From Alistipes sp. (lineage in GTDB: Bacteria; Bacteroidota; Bacteroidia; Bacteroidales; Rikenellaceae): a stretch of 64,000 nucleotides of DNA. Shown here in pieces: positions 34,141 through 43,224 of the stretch. Under the pieces are notes generated by a model. That model saw only the letters and a list, made by a program, of their open reading frames with translations. It was not told the origin of the DNA and searched no databases. A program made the position numbers and the translations under genes. The stretch covers positions 28,622 through 92,621 of the forward strand of contig JAFQAN010000016.1 of the NCBI GenBank assembly GCA_017416915.1. Reading direction: 5' to 3'. Position 1 is the first letter of the stretch. Every line of letters begins with the position of its first letter.

Positions 34141-35387
34141 TATCGTACAATGTTAGCCTTGATCTGCTCGACAATATAACGTGCATCATCATCGCTTACA
34201 CACGGACCGCTGGGAAGACACATACCTTGTTCGAAGAGCCTCTCACTTACTCCATTGGTGTAGGCGGGTGCATTTGCAAAAACAGGCTGTTTATGCATAG
34301 GTTTCCACAGAGGACGTGCCTCAATGCCAGCCTTGTCGAGAGCAATGCGCAGTGCCTCAACATTGGCGTTAGGCTCGCAGTCGGTATGTAGTGATGACGC
34401 GGCGTGAACAACGCTTCCTGCACCACCAACAGCACCCTGCACGGCAGTATCGTATGCATGCTCCTGACCTATAACCTTCAAATTGGGGTCGATAACGATA
34501 GTGTTTAGCCAGTAGTTACTATCGTATCTCTCAGATGGGTTTTCGTGTAACGTAATACCCTCGACATCAGCTAAAAGCTCTCTATATACATCGCAAAGGT
34601 GCTTGTGGTGTGCGATGTGATCAGCGGCTACGGTCATCTGTCCACGACCGATACCTGCGCATATATTGGACATGCGGTAGTTGTAGCCTATGTGTTCGTG
34701 CTGATAGTATGGGTACGCCTCGCGAGCTTGTGTAGCGTAGAACATAATCTCGTTCTTAGCGGCGTTGTCTTCGCAGATGAGCGCGCCACCTCCCGAGGTG
34801 GTAATCATCTTGTTGCCGTTGAACGAGAGTACGCCGTACTTGCCAAATGTGCCACATACCTTGCCATCATATTTAGATCCGAAGCCCTCGGCAGCATCCT
34901 CAATGACAGGAATGTCGTATTTGCGGCTTATTGCCATAATCTCATCAATTTTTGCTGGCATACCGTAGAGATAGACAGGAACAATAGCCTTTGGCTTCTT
35001 GCCAGTTTTTTCGATGCGGTCGATGATTGCCTTTTCCAGGAGTACAGGGTCCATATTCCAAGTCTCCTCTTCCGAGTCGATGAATATGGGTGTTGCTCCG
35101 AGGTATGTGATAGGATTTGCCGAGGCGCAGAATGTGAAAGACTGACATAATACCTCATCGCCAGCTCCAACGCCACACGCAATAAGGGCGAGATGAACGG
35201 CGGCTGTACCAGCCGAGAGAGCAACAACTTTCTTATCTTCGCCGACGAACTTTTCGAGGTCTGCCTCAAAGCCGTTCACATTAGGACCAAGGGGTACTAC
35301 CCAGTTAGTGTCAAATGCCTCTTGTATAAACTTTTGTTCCTCGCCCGACATATGTGCCAAGCAGAGGTAGATTCTATTTTGTGCCAT
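34140..35387 (-). CDS. DegT/DnrJ-type sugar aminotransferase (WcfR/PglE-like)
   Basis: The 415-residue PLP enzyme has the expected patterns, SAGTAAVHLAL for phosphate binding, a PLP Asp in VIEDAAEGFG and the Schiff-base Lys in SFNGNKMITTSGGG. Family members aminate the 4-keto-6-deoxy sugar made from UDP-GlcNAc by PglF/WbpM-type dehydratases. Together with the dehydratase at 56620 and the initiating transferase at 42608 this suggests a 4-amino-4,6-dideoxy sugar such as AATGal or a bacillosamine precursor at the reducing end. It is coupled to the NTP_transf_5 gene by one base. The exact sugar is an inference. Confidence 0.83.
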   Translation of the reverse strand: MAQNRIYLCLAHMSGEEQKFIQEAFDTNWVVPLGPNVNGFEADLEKFVGEDKKVVALSAGTAAVHLALIACGVGAGDEVLCQSFTFCASANPITYLGATPIFIDSEEETWNMDPVLLEKAIIDRIEKTGKKPKAIVPVYLYGMPAKIDEIMAISRKYDIPVIEDAAEGFGSKYDGKVCGTFGKYGVLSFNGNKMITTSGGGALICEDNAAKNEIMFYATQAREAYPYYQHEHIGYNYRMSNICAGIGRGQMTVAADHIAHHKHLCDVYRELLADVEGITLHENPSERYDSNYWLNTIVIDPNLKVIGQEHAYDTAVQGAVGGAGSVVHAASSLHTDCEPNANVEALRIALDKAGIEARPLWKPMHKQPVFANAPAYTNGVSERLFEQGMCLPSGPCVSDDDARYIVEQIKANIVR

Positions 35388-35389
35388 AA

Positions 35390-36646
35390 TTAGTAAACTC
35401 CATTTTTAAGATATGATAGTATGTCGTTCATATTAAATCCTTCAAGATTGCGTCCAACCTTTCTGATGTCATTGTCAAATAACTTGATATACAAATCTAT
35501 TGTTTCAGTGATAACATCACAATTTATATCTAAATACTTTGCTAATGACTCTAATGGTACTAATCCAGTGGGTATATCCTCTTCGATATATCTTAATTGA
35601 GGAACCGAATTACTTTGATATGTAGGCGTGCGACCAATAGTATCTGATAAAGATTCTCCTTCAATTCGTACAACACCATATGTAATATCTAACCAGTGTT
35701 GTGCGGATAACACTGAATTATTGAGATATTCAGTAAAGGTTCGACGAATCTTTCTAAGGATTTCAATATCATCTTCGTGTTCTGCCTCTAATGCACGTAA
35801 CCCATTCGTGAGTTTTCGCCATATATCTTCACGTGGCGCACTCTTTAAGCCGAATACACTCATCCCGAGCTTATTGGCAATTTGAAGACGGACTTGATCA
35901 ATTTCCTCCAATACCTTGCCAACATCCTTTCGTTGAGCTATACCCTCAACATAGAATGAGAATTGTCTATTTTCATCTTCCGCTTTCCTAATGCCATCAA
36001 TATTTAGTAGATAGGTGGCACAATGAAAAACAGCTCCAATATTATTTAGTGATGTTAGTGCAGGTATATGTGTTACCGCTGCCTGTGGGAACAGAGTTTT
36101 AATAGACCTTACACTATCTTGTGTAAATGTGCCTTCCAAAGAACAGACCCAAGTTCGTTTACGACGCTTAATAACAGATGTCGTTGGACTTGGTCTTTTG
36201 CACGAATAGGGACATGTCGAAAAGCAAACTATTGGATAATGTTCTCCCAGAATCTTCCATAAATATGGTGAAGCTATTGTACGTGATGGCGACAGAATAA
36301 TAGGGGGGCGTTTAATTCCCAAACTATCAACCGTAGCCATATCTCTTGCAGCCGACTCTTGATATATTGAGGGTAAAGCTACAATGATTACATCTGCCTG
36401 ACTGACAAGTGTTGTTACGTCTGTTGTTACAATAGAGTCCCCAAGAGCAACAAATCTGCTTGGCTCGTGATTTGAGTTTTGAGGTCGTTCTAAAACAACT
36501 CCCCCTAATTTATTTATCGCTTCTACACTCTCGTTGCCATTTTTAGAGCCTCGGGCATATCCAATAACCTTATAACCTCTACTAATAAAGTCTGCAAAAT
36601 ATGCTAATCCACTTTGAGAGCTGATACCGTAAATGCCGATTGTCAT
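35390..36646 (-). CDS. Opine-dehydrogenase-like NAD(P) oxidoreductase
   Basis: The 418-residue protein has an N-terminal dinucleotide-binding region (MTIGIYGISSQSGLAYFADF) and a C-terminal helical domain with the octopine/nopaline dehydrogenase-type stretch DIPTGLVPLESLAKYL. It also has an internal SLEGTF and HIPALTSLNNIGAVFH, as in that family. Opine dehydrogenases reductively join an amino acid to an alpha-keto acid. In this operon it could make an N-carboxyalkyl amino acid, as decorates some bacterial polysaccharides, but that is an inference. The nucleotide-binding motif is imperfect (GIYGISSQSG instead of GxGxxG). It lies two bases past the aminotransferase. Confidence 0.62.
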   Translation of the reverse strand: MTIGIYGISSQSGLAYFADFISRGYKVIGYARGSKNGNESVEAINKLGGVVLERPQNSNHEPSRFVALGDSIVTTDVTTLVSQADVIIVALPSIYQESAARDMATVDSLGIKRPPIILSPSRTIASPYLWKILGEHYPIVCFSTCPYSCKRPSPTTSVIKRRKRTWVCSLEGTFTQDSVRSIKTLFPQAAVTHIPALTSLNNIGAVFHCATYLLNIDGIRKAEDENRQFSFYVEGIAQRKDVGKVLEEIDQVRLQIANKLGMSVFGLKSAPREDIWRKLTNGLRALEAEHEDDIEILRKIRRTFTEYLNNSVLSAQHWLDITYGVVRIEGESLSDTIGRTPTYQSNSVPQLRYIEEDIPTGLVPLESLAKYLDINCDVITETIDLYIKLFDNDIRKVGRNLEGFNMNDILSYLKNGVY

Positions 36647-36654
36647 TTTATATG

Positions 36655-37707
36655 TTATATATTTTTTGTTAGACCTAACTTGTGTCCAATTTTTTTGAAT
36701 TTCTGCCGTAATGTCATTGTGTCTGTAATAATGAACTCTATAATAGGACGAATGTGTCTAAAAGAGAACCAATATATATTCCATATTTTACGATTGCTGA
36801 ATATGAAATAAAATAGTTTAGATGCTCTATGTTTATGGCACTGTCCAAATACCACACTGCCATCTTTATTGATATCAGTTTGATAAACTTCAATACTAGT
36901 GATTTGTTTATGTTCTATGGATATGATGGGTATCAGAGATTGGCACATCCAAAACATTTTAGCATTCTTATTGGGCGTTTTATAACCAATTCTTGAAAAG
37001 CAAAAATTCCCTAATCCATAGAATATATATTTGTCTTTATATACTTCATATGGCTGAATGGCATGACTATGTGTTCCGATTATGATATCTGCGCCATCAT
37101 CAATTATCTGATGAGCTAATGATGGTTGGTAGAAATCTGGAAGACTTCCACCCTCTGTGCGACCTCCCCAATGTAGTAGAACAATAACGATATCATATTT
37201 TCGTTTATATTCTTGTATCTCTTTTTTGACTCTTTGATAATCAAAAATATTTACATATACTTCCGCGCCATTGGGAATGGTAGGATTTGTATCTTTATGT
37301 ACAAAATTCAATATACAAATAGAAGAATCATTATTCTCGATTATTAAAGGCTTTTGCGCATCTTCAATGTTTGTTGCTGCACCGATATGGCGAATATTAT
37401 TATTATTTAGAAACGATATGGTGTTTTCGAATCCCTCCTTCAATGTGTCATATGCGTGGTTATGAGCGAGTTCTACTATATTTACACCGATGTGTTTAAG
37501 GTAATTCAGAGTGCTTTGTTTTGTTTTGACCCTGGTATATTTAGATAAATTTTCACCGAGGCCTTCACATAGTGACTCTAGATTGCCAACTATATATTCG
37601 TTGTTTTGGAGAAATTCCCCAACCTTATCAAATGGTCTTAATCCAGACTCGTACAATGAATTATATATATCATTAAATGATATATCTCCTAATACAGCAA
37701 TCTTCAT
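36655..37707 (-). CDS. CapA-family (PGA_cap) protein
   Basis: The 350-residue protein matches the poly-gamma-glutamate capsule CapA family: GDISFND at the start, NLES, ELAHNHAYD, LLHWGGRTEGG and IIIGTHSHAIQPYEVY, the metallophosphoesterase-type motifs with metal-binding His and Asp. CapA proteins assist poly-glutamate capsule or polymer assembly in Bacillus, but distant relatives act elsewhere. It sits between the reductase and the opine-dehydrogenase-like gene in one operon. No CapB or CapC gene is present, so a role with a different amino-acid-bearing polymer is possible. No export signal is visible. Confidence 0.8.
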   Translation of the reverse strand: MKIAVLGDISFNDIYNSLYESGLRPFDKVGEFLQNNEYIVGNLESLCEGLGENLSKYTRVKTKQSTLNYLKHIGVNIVELAHNHAYDTLKEGFENTISFLNNNNIRHIGAATNIEDAQKPLIIENNDSSICILNFVHKDTNPTIPNGAEVYVNIFDYQRVKKEIQEYKRKYDIVIVLLHWGGRTEGGSLPDFYQPSLAHQIIDDGADIIIGTHSHAIQPYEVYKDKYIFYGLGNFCFSRIGYKTPNKNAKMFWMCQSLIPIISIEHKQITSIEVYQTDINKDGSVVFGQCHKHRASKLFYFIFSNRKIWNIYWFSFRHIRPIIEFIITDTMTLRQKFKKIGHKLGLTKNI

Positions 37708-37713
37708 CTTAAT

Positions 37714-38550
37714 TTATTGAAAATGTTTACCGTAGCCTTTATTCTGATTCAAAGATGAAATATACTTCATTTGTTCGTCTGTCAGAGAAAAATCAAATAT
37801 CTCTAAATTTTCTTGAATTCTTTTTGGATTACTTGATCTAACCACGGTGATAATGTCTTGTTGTACAAGCCAACGAAGTATAATTTGACCAACACTCTTG
37901 TTATGCTGTTGTGCAAATTGAATTAGAGTTTCGTTATTCATAATTTCAGGTAAGATATTACCTCTTCCAAATGGAGAATATGCCTCAACCACTATTCCTC
38001 TATCGTTGCAGTATTGTATTATATCTTCCATTGTATTGTATGGGTGTATCTCTATTTGGTTTATCATAGGGATGCCCCCAACCTCCTTATACAATGTGTC
38101 AAGTTGCTCTTGGTTAAAGTTTGATACGCCAATTGCTTTTACTTTCCCTTTGTCGTATAGAGATATAAGTTCTTGATAAGCTTTCGTATTGTATTTAAAA
38201 GGTGAGTGAAGTAAGAAAATGTCAATAGAATCCACTCCTAATAATTTGCATGAATTTTTATATGCGCGACTGACGGACTGTTTATCAAGATGCAAGTAGC
38301 GACGATGTCCTAAATATTGCGTAGCACATATCTTGGATGTAATTAATATTTTGTTCCTATCCAAAATGTTATTCTGAATTGCAAATCCAATATCCCCTTC
38401 GTTCCCATACATATGTGCTGTATCGTATAACTCGTATCCAGCTGAACCTGCAAATTTTAGGGCATCAATAAGATGTCGCCCTTTAAGTGGGTATGTTCCC
38501 ATCCCAATCATAGGAATTTTTAGCTGATTAGGTAGCACTTTGTACTCCAT
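37714..38550 (-). CDS. Aldo/keto reductase
   Basis: The 278-residue protein is an aldo/keto reductase by its motifs: GMGTYPLKG at the N-terminus, DTAHMYGNE with the catalytic Asp and Tyr, ITSKI with the Lys, FLLHSP with the His, and GVSNFNQEQL and LRWLVQQDI in the NADPH-binding half. It reduces a carbonyl using NADPH. Its place between the CapA-like gene and an ATP-grasp gene, all in the same direction, suggests a step in making the special substituent. The substrate is not predictable from the sequence. Confidence 0.85.
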   Translation of the reverse strand: MEYKVLPNQLKIPMIGMGTYPLKGRHLIDALKFAGSAGYELYDTAHMYGNEGDIGFAIQNNILDRNKILITSKICATQYLGHRRYLHLDKQSVSRAYKNSCKLLGVDSIDIFLLHSPFKYNTKAYQELISLYDKGKVKAIGVSNFNQEQLDTLYKEVGGIPMINQIEIHPYNTMEDIIQYCNDRGIVVEAYSPFGRGNILPEIMNNETLIQFAQQHNKSVGQIILRWLVQQDIITVVRSSNPKRIQENLEIFDFSLTDEQMKYISSLNQNKGYGKHFQ

Positions 38551-38570
38551 ACTGTACGTCCTCCTTAATA

Positions 38571-39539
38571 TTATATATAAGACTTCAATATCTCATATTT
38601 AGGTATTCCATCGCAAGTCTGCGTACACTGACCTGGGCAGAAATTACCTTCAATTAATTCAAACCCTTTTGGAGTTATTGCAACATCCCAACCTACATAT
38701 CTGGCGTTTGGCATAACTTGACTTACCCTTCTAATGTAAGATTCTAGTTCTTGAATCATTGGAACTTTGTATCCAACAAAATTTATGCCTGTTTCAGGAT
38801 GAGATGCAAGCCAATACCCTTTTGGATTGTAGCCCTCTTTATCAATCTTTCCCGTCGTCATATCAACGTGGCACATAACACCTCCACTATGGCAATTGCT
38901 AACAATAATTTTCTTAGTGCCAATCATTAGCAAAACATTTAAGAGATGAAATTCTCCATTTTGATCTATACAAGTCTCTACTCTAAGCGTCTGTAAAGAA
39001 GCTGGGTTAAGTTTTGCAATATCTGGGTGGTTAATCAATTTCTCCTCAATCATATATTGTTCTTTGCCAGCAGCCGCTTTATACTTGTCTATAAATTTGT
39101 CTGCCATTGTAGAATTAATTACAGATATTCCTATTCCCCAAGTTGAGTTAGTTGGCTTAATTACAACTTCGTCGTGAGATTCAATGAATTTACGAATATC
39201 CTCAATAGAAGAGTTTGCAGTGTATATCCAATCTCTTGTAACAAAATCCTTGAATCGCTCACTAAAAAGGTTCTTATGTGCCAATGTCTTGCGGGCATCG
39301 TCATCATAAAATGCTTTATAAAATAGTCTTTTATTACCTGATGTTACATACTCGGCTCTTTCTTTGCTTGATTTTTCAAAGAATTTTAACGAAATGTAAT
39401 CATCTGATAAAGCACCGTACTTTACAATGCAATATATCATATCAATATATCGAAATAGTTTGTATTTATTGTACGGTTTAGGAATTAAACTCAATGATAG
39501 CCAAGAAGCTTTTAACTCTCGAAAAATTCTCTTAATCAT
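38571..39539 (-). CDS. ATP-grasp protein related to sugar-transfer ligases (PF14397-like)
   Basis: The 322-residue protein has the pattern of ATP-grasp ligases found beside glycosyltransferases: VVIKPTNSTWGIGISV (ATP-binding loop near residue 125), MIEEKLI, TLRVETCID, then GWDVAITPKGFELIEGN with the metal-binding Glu and Asn at the C-terminus. Members of this group join an amino acid or carboxylate to an amine or sugar. In this operon it is one of two ATP-grasp genes and could load the amino-acid-type group onto the polymer. The donor and acceptor are unknown. Confidence 0.7.
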   Translation of the reverse strand: MIKRIFRELKASWLSLSLIPKPYNKYKLFRYIDMIYCIVKYGALSDDYISLKFFEKSSKERAEYVTSGNKRLFYKAFYDDDARKTLAHKNLFSERFKDFVTRDWIYTANSSIEDIRKFIESHDEVVIKPTNSTWGIGISVINSTMADKFIDKYKAAAGKEQYMIEEKLINHPDIAKLNPASLQTLRVETCIDQNGEFHLLNVLLMIGTKKIIVSNCHSGGVMCHVDMTTGKIDKEGYNPKGYWLASHPETGINFVGYKVPMIQELESYIRRVSQVMPNARYVGWDVAITPKGFELIEGNFCPGQCTQTCDGIPKYEILKSYI

Positions 39540-39551
39540 AGTATCTACGTG

Positions 39552-41381
39552 TTATTTAATTACTAATCTATCTTTCTCAGATATAATGTTCTTGTTGATG
39601 TGGTCATCGACAAGGTTAATCATTCCATATTTAGTCGGTGATGTTATAAAATCACCCTTATATTTAGTATTAATGATGCCTGGCGCGCTAATAATTTTGC
39701 GCTCAATAGCTGTCGAAAGAGTGTTTGCGTCTGCTACGTATTTGGTAAGCTGCTCAATAGTTGTATGCTCCGTGTATATAGGATTCAATTTGGCAATTTC
39801 CGCGAGAAGATACGAACACTCTTCGATGAGATATTTTCGACGCTCAACGATAATGGGGTTGTTCATCTCTTTCATAATCTCAGCTTGATATTTCCTAAAT
39901 ATTCTGACGGCACGTCTAACTAATTTAGAGCTGTCAATAATATCCTCAGCAGTGGCTGCGTGGTTCGCCTCGCAGTAACTAACAACATGTAGAATATTGG
40001 GGTTCATCATCATCTGCATAAGAGTAGAGCGACCGAGTTGCCATTTCGCCTTATTCATATCTGGACTCAATGACTCGATTCCTGTGCGAGCTTCAATAAC
40101 GATATTCGCAGGATTAGTTCTGCCGTTTGACATTTTACGAGCCATATCAAGACCTGCTGACATCTTTGCTAAGTCTGCGTAATCGCCCGTTTCCTTAGGT
40201 TTGTTGAACTGCATTTGGAGTACCATGTTTTGTACCCCGCACATCGTCATAACTGCGCTGATTAGTGCGTAACTGGTTGCGATAAGCGTATCGTGTGCCA
40301 AACGAGAACTCCATTGGTTGGGATCATTCATTTCAACAGGTATCCCTAATGATGCCAATGTGCGAACTGCTTCAAAGTGTTCGTGTATAGATTCTCTAAC
40401 ATTGTGAGGACCTCTGCCATCTAACTCATTAAACCAAAATAGTGGGATGGCCTGATGCGCTCCTCTTAATAGCCCGATTTCAAGACATTCGTGTATGAAT
40501 GGTACAATGCCAACCACATGGCAATATGGTTTCATCGCTGGAAAATTTCCACATCTTGAAGCCATATATAATCTCCTAAGATCATCTTTTGTCTTGTATG
40601 GAACGCCACCGTCATTCTTCCTGTTCTCAAACATTTCTGGGTGTCCATAAAAACGCTGAGATAGGTCAGATGATCCTAATGAAATCTCATCAATAACTCT
40701 GGCTTCAGAGAGCATTCTAATACCCTCTACGGTTGGCTCAATATCTTGTGCTGGGACGCCATAGTGGCTTCTTAATACAGGAATATCCGACTCTTTGATG
40801 CGCGACATAAAATTATTAGTCGCATCAATAGAGGGTATTCTAAGAGGAGGTTCATTCTTGTACTCATCATTGGCTATAACTTCGTCAGCTAATTGATTAA
40901 GAATTTCTATACCCTTGGGTGCTATTTCTTCGCGGAGAGATTCAATAATGTTTCTCTTCTCTTTAACATCAAAAAAGTCGAGTGTCTCTACAACTCTATC
41001 CATTACCTCGGGATAAGGCTCGCACAATTCAATAGGAAATGGTAGTAGATGTAAGTTCTCCTTAATTATCTTGATTGTTTCTGGAAGTCCTGCAAACGAA
41101 ATCTTGATGTCGTCATCAGTTTTAAGTAGTCCAGTTTCAACAAACTTATGTAGCACATTTTGTAACTGCTCAAAACCAATCTTAGGCGTTAAGCGATAGC
41201 TCAAACCAATGTACTTTGGTTGATATTTCTTTATCGCATCGAATAGATCGTCGTAAGTATTAGAGGGTTTTACTATTAATGAATTTACACCTACTAATTT
41301 TGCTATTTTGGCAGCATTATGCATGCCTTCCGTGTGTGGATCGTTGGCAAGTGAAGATGCCACAAAGAAATTATTGTTCAT
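39552..41381 (-). CDS. Cobalamin-binding protein with methylaspartate-mutase-E-like barrel
   Basis: From the ATG at 41381 the protein has 609 residues. It begins with a B12-binding domain whose DxHxxG motif is D14, H16, G19 in NDPHTEG, followed by the expected YIGLSYRLTP strand and a Gly-rich strand ISFAGLP. Residues from about 190 on resemble the TIM barrel of glutamate mutase subunit E, with LRSHYGVPAQDI and SLGSSDLSQRFYG. This would be a fused small-plus-large subunit. True glutamate mutase makes 3-methylaspartate from glutamate with adenosylcobalamin; whether this one does is an inference. It overlaps the ATP-grasp gene by 11 bases. Confidence 0.62.
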   Translation of the reverse strand: MNNNFFVASSLANDPHTEGMHNAAKIAKLVGVNSLIVKPSNTYDDLFDAIKKYQPKYIGLSYRLTPKIGFEQLQNVLHKFVETGLLKTDDDIKISFAGLPETIKIIKENLHLLPFPIELCEPYPEVMDRVVETLDFFDVKEKRNIIESLREEIAPKGIEILNQLADEVIANDEYKNEPPLRIPSIDATNNFMSRIKESDIPVLRSHYGVPAQDIEPTVEGIRMLSEARVIDEISLGSSDLSQRFYGHPEMFENRKNDGGVPYKTKDDLRRLYMASRCGNFPAMKPYCHVVGIVPFIHECLEIGLLRGAHQAIPLFWFNELDGRGPHNVRESIHEHFEAVRTLASLGIPVEMNDPNQWSSRLAHDTLIATSYALISAVMTMCGVQNMVLQMQFNKPKETGDYADLAKMSAGLDMARKMSNGRTNPANIVIEARTGIESLSPDMNKAKWQLGRSTLMQMMMNPNILHVVSYCEANHAATAEDIIDSSKLVRRAVRIFRKYQAEIMKEMNNPIIVERRKYLIEECSYLLAEIAKLNPIYTEHTTIEQLTKYVADANTLSTAIERKIISAPGIINTKYKGDFITSPTKYGMINLVDDHINKNIISEKDRLVIK

Positions 41382-42600
41382 ACATTGATCGTAAAAATAT
41401 GTCATTGCCAGTTGCATCCAAAACTTTAATATTGCTTATCGCATATTGAATCTTGTCATGGAGTTCTTGCGGAGTATTAGCTTTTATTAATATGGATCCA
41501 ACTCGATTGCTACTACCTTGAGGATGTAGTACCTCAGTTCCTGATGATACCGTTTGCGTGAAGCTGTCGATAATGTTTTCTGATATAAGTTTGTCTGTTC
41601 CGACTATTTTGTCGAACACTCCACCTATTGTGTATAAGTGGCATCTAGACATACATTTAGCCTCGCATTGAATATCCATGGATACTTTTTTATTAACCAT
41701 TGCATCAATATTCGCATTTAATATGTTGAAGCCAGTATATTCATGGATAGTCTTATATTTTGCACCACCTCCAATTCTTGCTGAGAACTCAATAACAGCT
41801 ATGTCGTCGCCATTCACAATTAACTGTATCAATAATGGAGAATATGTGAGATTATATGCCTGAGCAATCTTGTTTGCAATAGACTCTATTTGCTCATATA
41901 CACCGATATTTAGAGAGGGCGGAATTATACTTTGGTATATAACCATCGTAGCATCGTTTACCTTGTATTTATTTAGTTGGCTCATCATTAGTATAGTAGC
42001 TTTTCCATCATTAATAAAAGCATCAACACTAATTTCAATACCCTCTTTAAATTCTTCGACTATCGCTGTATGCGTGCGGCTAAATTGTTGTGCTTGTTGA
42101 ATATATTTAATACATTCTTCAATGGTCTCTACTCGCCTCACGCCCTTTGAACCATTACAATCCGCAGGCTTAACAATCAAGGGGAATTTTAATGATGCTA
42201 TATCGTCATAGTTGTCATCCTTAATTACGCAATGCTTGGCTGTCGGGATATTATTTTTTACCATAATATCCTTCATTCGCTCTTTATTTGTTAGGTTGAG
42301 GGCTTGATTGTATGAAAGGTAACACGGTAAATTGAGCTTCTCTGCAACGTATGCCATAATGGGCAGTGGCTGATCTCCACACGTGATTATAATCATATCA
42401 GCATTTTCCTCCCTTGTCGATTCTAAAACAGCATCCTGATCCATCGTGCTGATTTGAAGATGTCTGTCTGCATAAGGCTTTGCAACAGGATTCTCGGCGT
42501 AGTCAATTAATATAATCTCTACATTCTCATACTTCTCTCGCAAAGATTTTATAAGAGCGATTTGGTCATTGCCCCCAGCGAGTACCATTATCTTTTTCAT
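41371..42600 (-). CDS. ATP-grasp carboxylate-amine ligase
   Basis: The 409-residue protein has a pre-ATP-grasp Rossmann-like start (MVLAGGNDQIALIKSL), the ATP-binding loop FPLIVKPADCNGSKGV near residue 150 and the metal-binding VIEFSARIGGG near residue 300. It resembles the carbamoyl-phosphate-synthase-like and D-Ala-D-Ala-like ATP-grasp proteins that make peptide-type bonds. It overlaps the cobalamin gene by 11 bases, so the two are probably made together. With the other ATP-grasp protein at 38571 it is a candidate for attaching an amino-acid-like group. The substrate is unknown. Confidence 0.72.
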   Translation of the reverse strand: MKKIMVLAGGNDQIALIKSLREKYENVEIILIDYAENPVAKPYADRHLQISTMDQDAVLESTREENADMIIITCGDQPLPIMAYVAEKLNLPCYLSYNQALNLTNKERMKDIMVKNNIPTAKHCVIKDDNYDDIASLKFPLIVKPADCNGSKGVRRVETIEECIKYIQQAQQFSRTHTAIVEEFKEGIEISVDAFINDGKATILMMSQLNKYKVNDATMVIYQSIIPPSLNIGVYEQIESIANKIAQAYNLTYSPLLIQLIVNGDDIAVIEFSARIGGGAKYKTIHEYTGFNILNANIDAMVNKKVSMDIQCEAKCMSRCHLYTIGGVFDKIVGTDKLISENIIDSFTQTVSSGTEVLHPQGSSNRVGSILIKANTPQELHDKIQYAISNIKVLDATGNDIFLRSMYEQ

Positions 42601-42607
42601 AGGCTAA

Positions 42608-43219
42608 TTAATTGTGTCCGTTAAATCCAACTGAGCCAACTTTATCAGATGACGAATTGATATCCTTGCGTGAAATAACGTTTTTGACAGTTAAGAATAT
42701 AATCTTAATATCTAAGATAATTGAAATGTTATCGACGTACCATACATCCAACTTAAACTTTTCTGTCCATGTAATAGTGTTTCTGCCATTAACCTGCGCC
42801 CAACCTGTAACACCAGGACGAACTTCGTGACGACGAGCTTGCTCTGGTGAATATAACTCTAAGTATCTAATCATTAGTGGACGAGGACCGATTAACGACA
42901 TATCTCCCTTCAATACATTGATTAGCTGTGGAAGCTCATCAATCGAATAATTTCTAATAAATTTGCCGACCTTGGTTAATCGTTTTTCATTAGGAAGCAA
43001 CTTCCCCTCGGCATCGCGCTCGTCGGTCATCGACTTGAATTTGATGACCTTAAATATCTTGGCATCTTTACCAGGACGCTCCTGGGTGAAGAACGCTCCT
43101 GCTCCCTTATTGGCAATCATTAGCCAAATGGTGATTATTATCAATATCGGAGACAGCACAAGCAACGCCGTGAGCGATATCCAAAAATCAAAAAAACGCT
43201 TGAAAAAGTGCTTATACAT
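42608..43219 (-). CDS. Initiating phosphoglycosyl transferase (PglC/WcfS-type)
   Basis: The 203-residue protein has one N-terminal hydrophobic stretch (residues 10-35) that enters the membrane as a re-entrant helix. The monotopic PGT core follows with FFTQERPGKDAKIFKVIKFK in two parts, SIDELPQLINVLKGDMSLIGPRP, and the late GRNTITW. These enzymes move a sugar phosphate from a UDP sugar to undecaprenyl phosphate and begin repeat-unit assembly. The donor could be the 4-amino sugar produced with the aminotransferase at 34140, as for WcfS in B. fragilis PSA; that is an inference. Confidence 0.85.
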   Translation of the reverse strand: MYKHFFKRFFDFWISLTALLVLSPILIIITIWLMIANKGAGAFFTQERPGKDAKIFKVIKFKSMTDERDAEGKLLPNEKRLTKVGKFIRNYSIDELPQLINVLKGDMSLIGPRPLMIRYLELYSPEQARRHEVRPGVTGWAQVNGRNTITWTEKFKLDVWYVDNISIILDIKIIFLTVKNVISRKDINSSSDKVGSVGFNGHN

Positions 43220-43224
43220 ACGGG

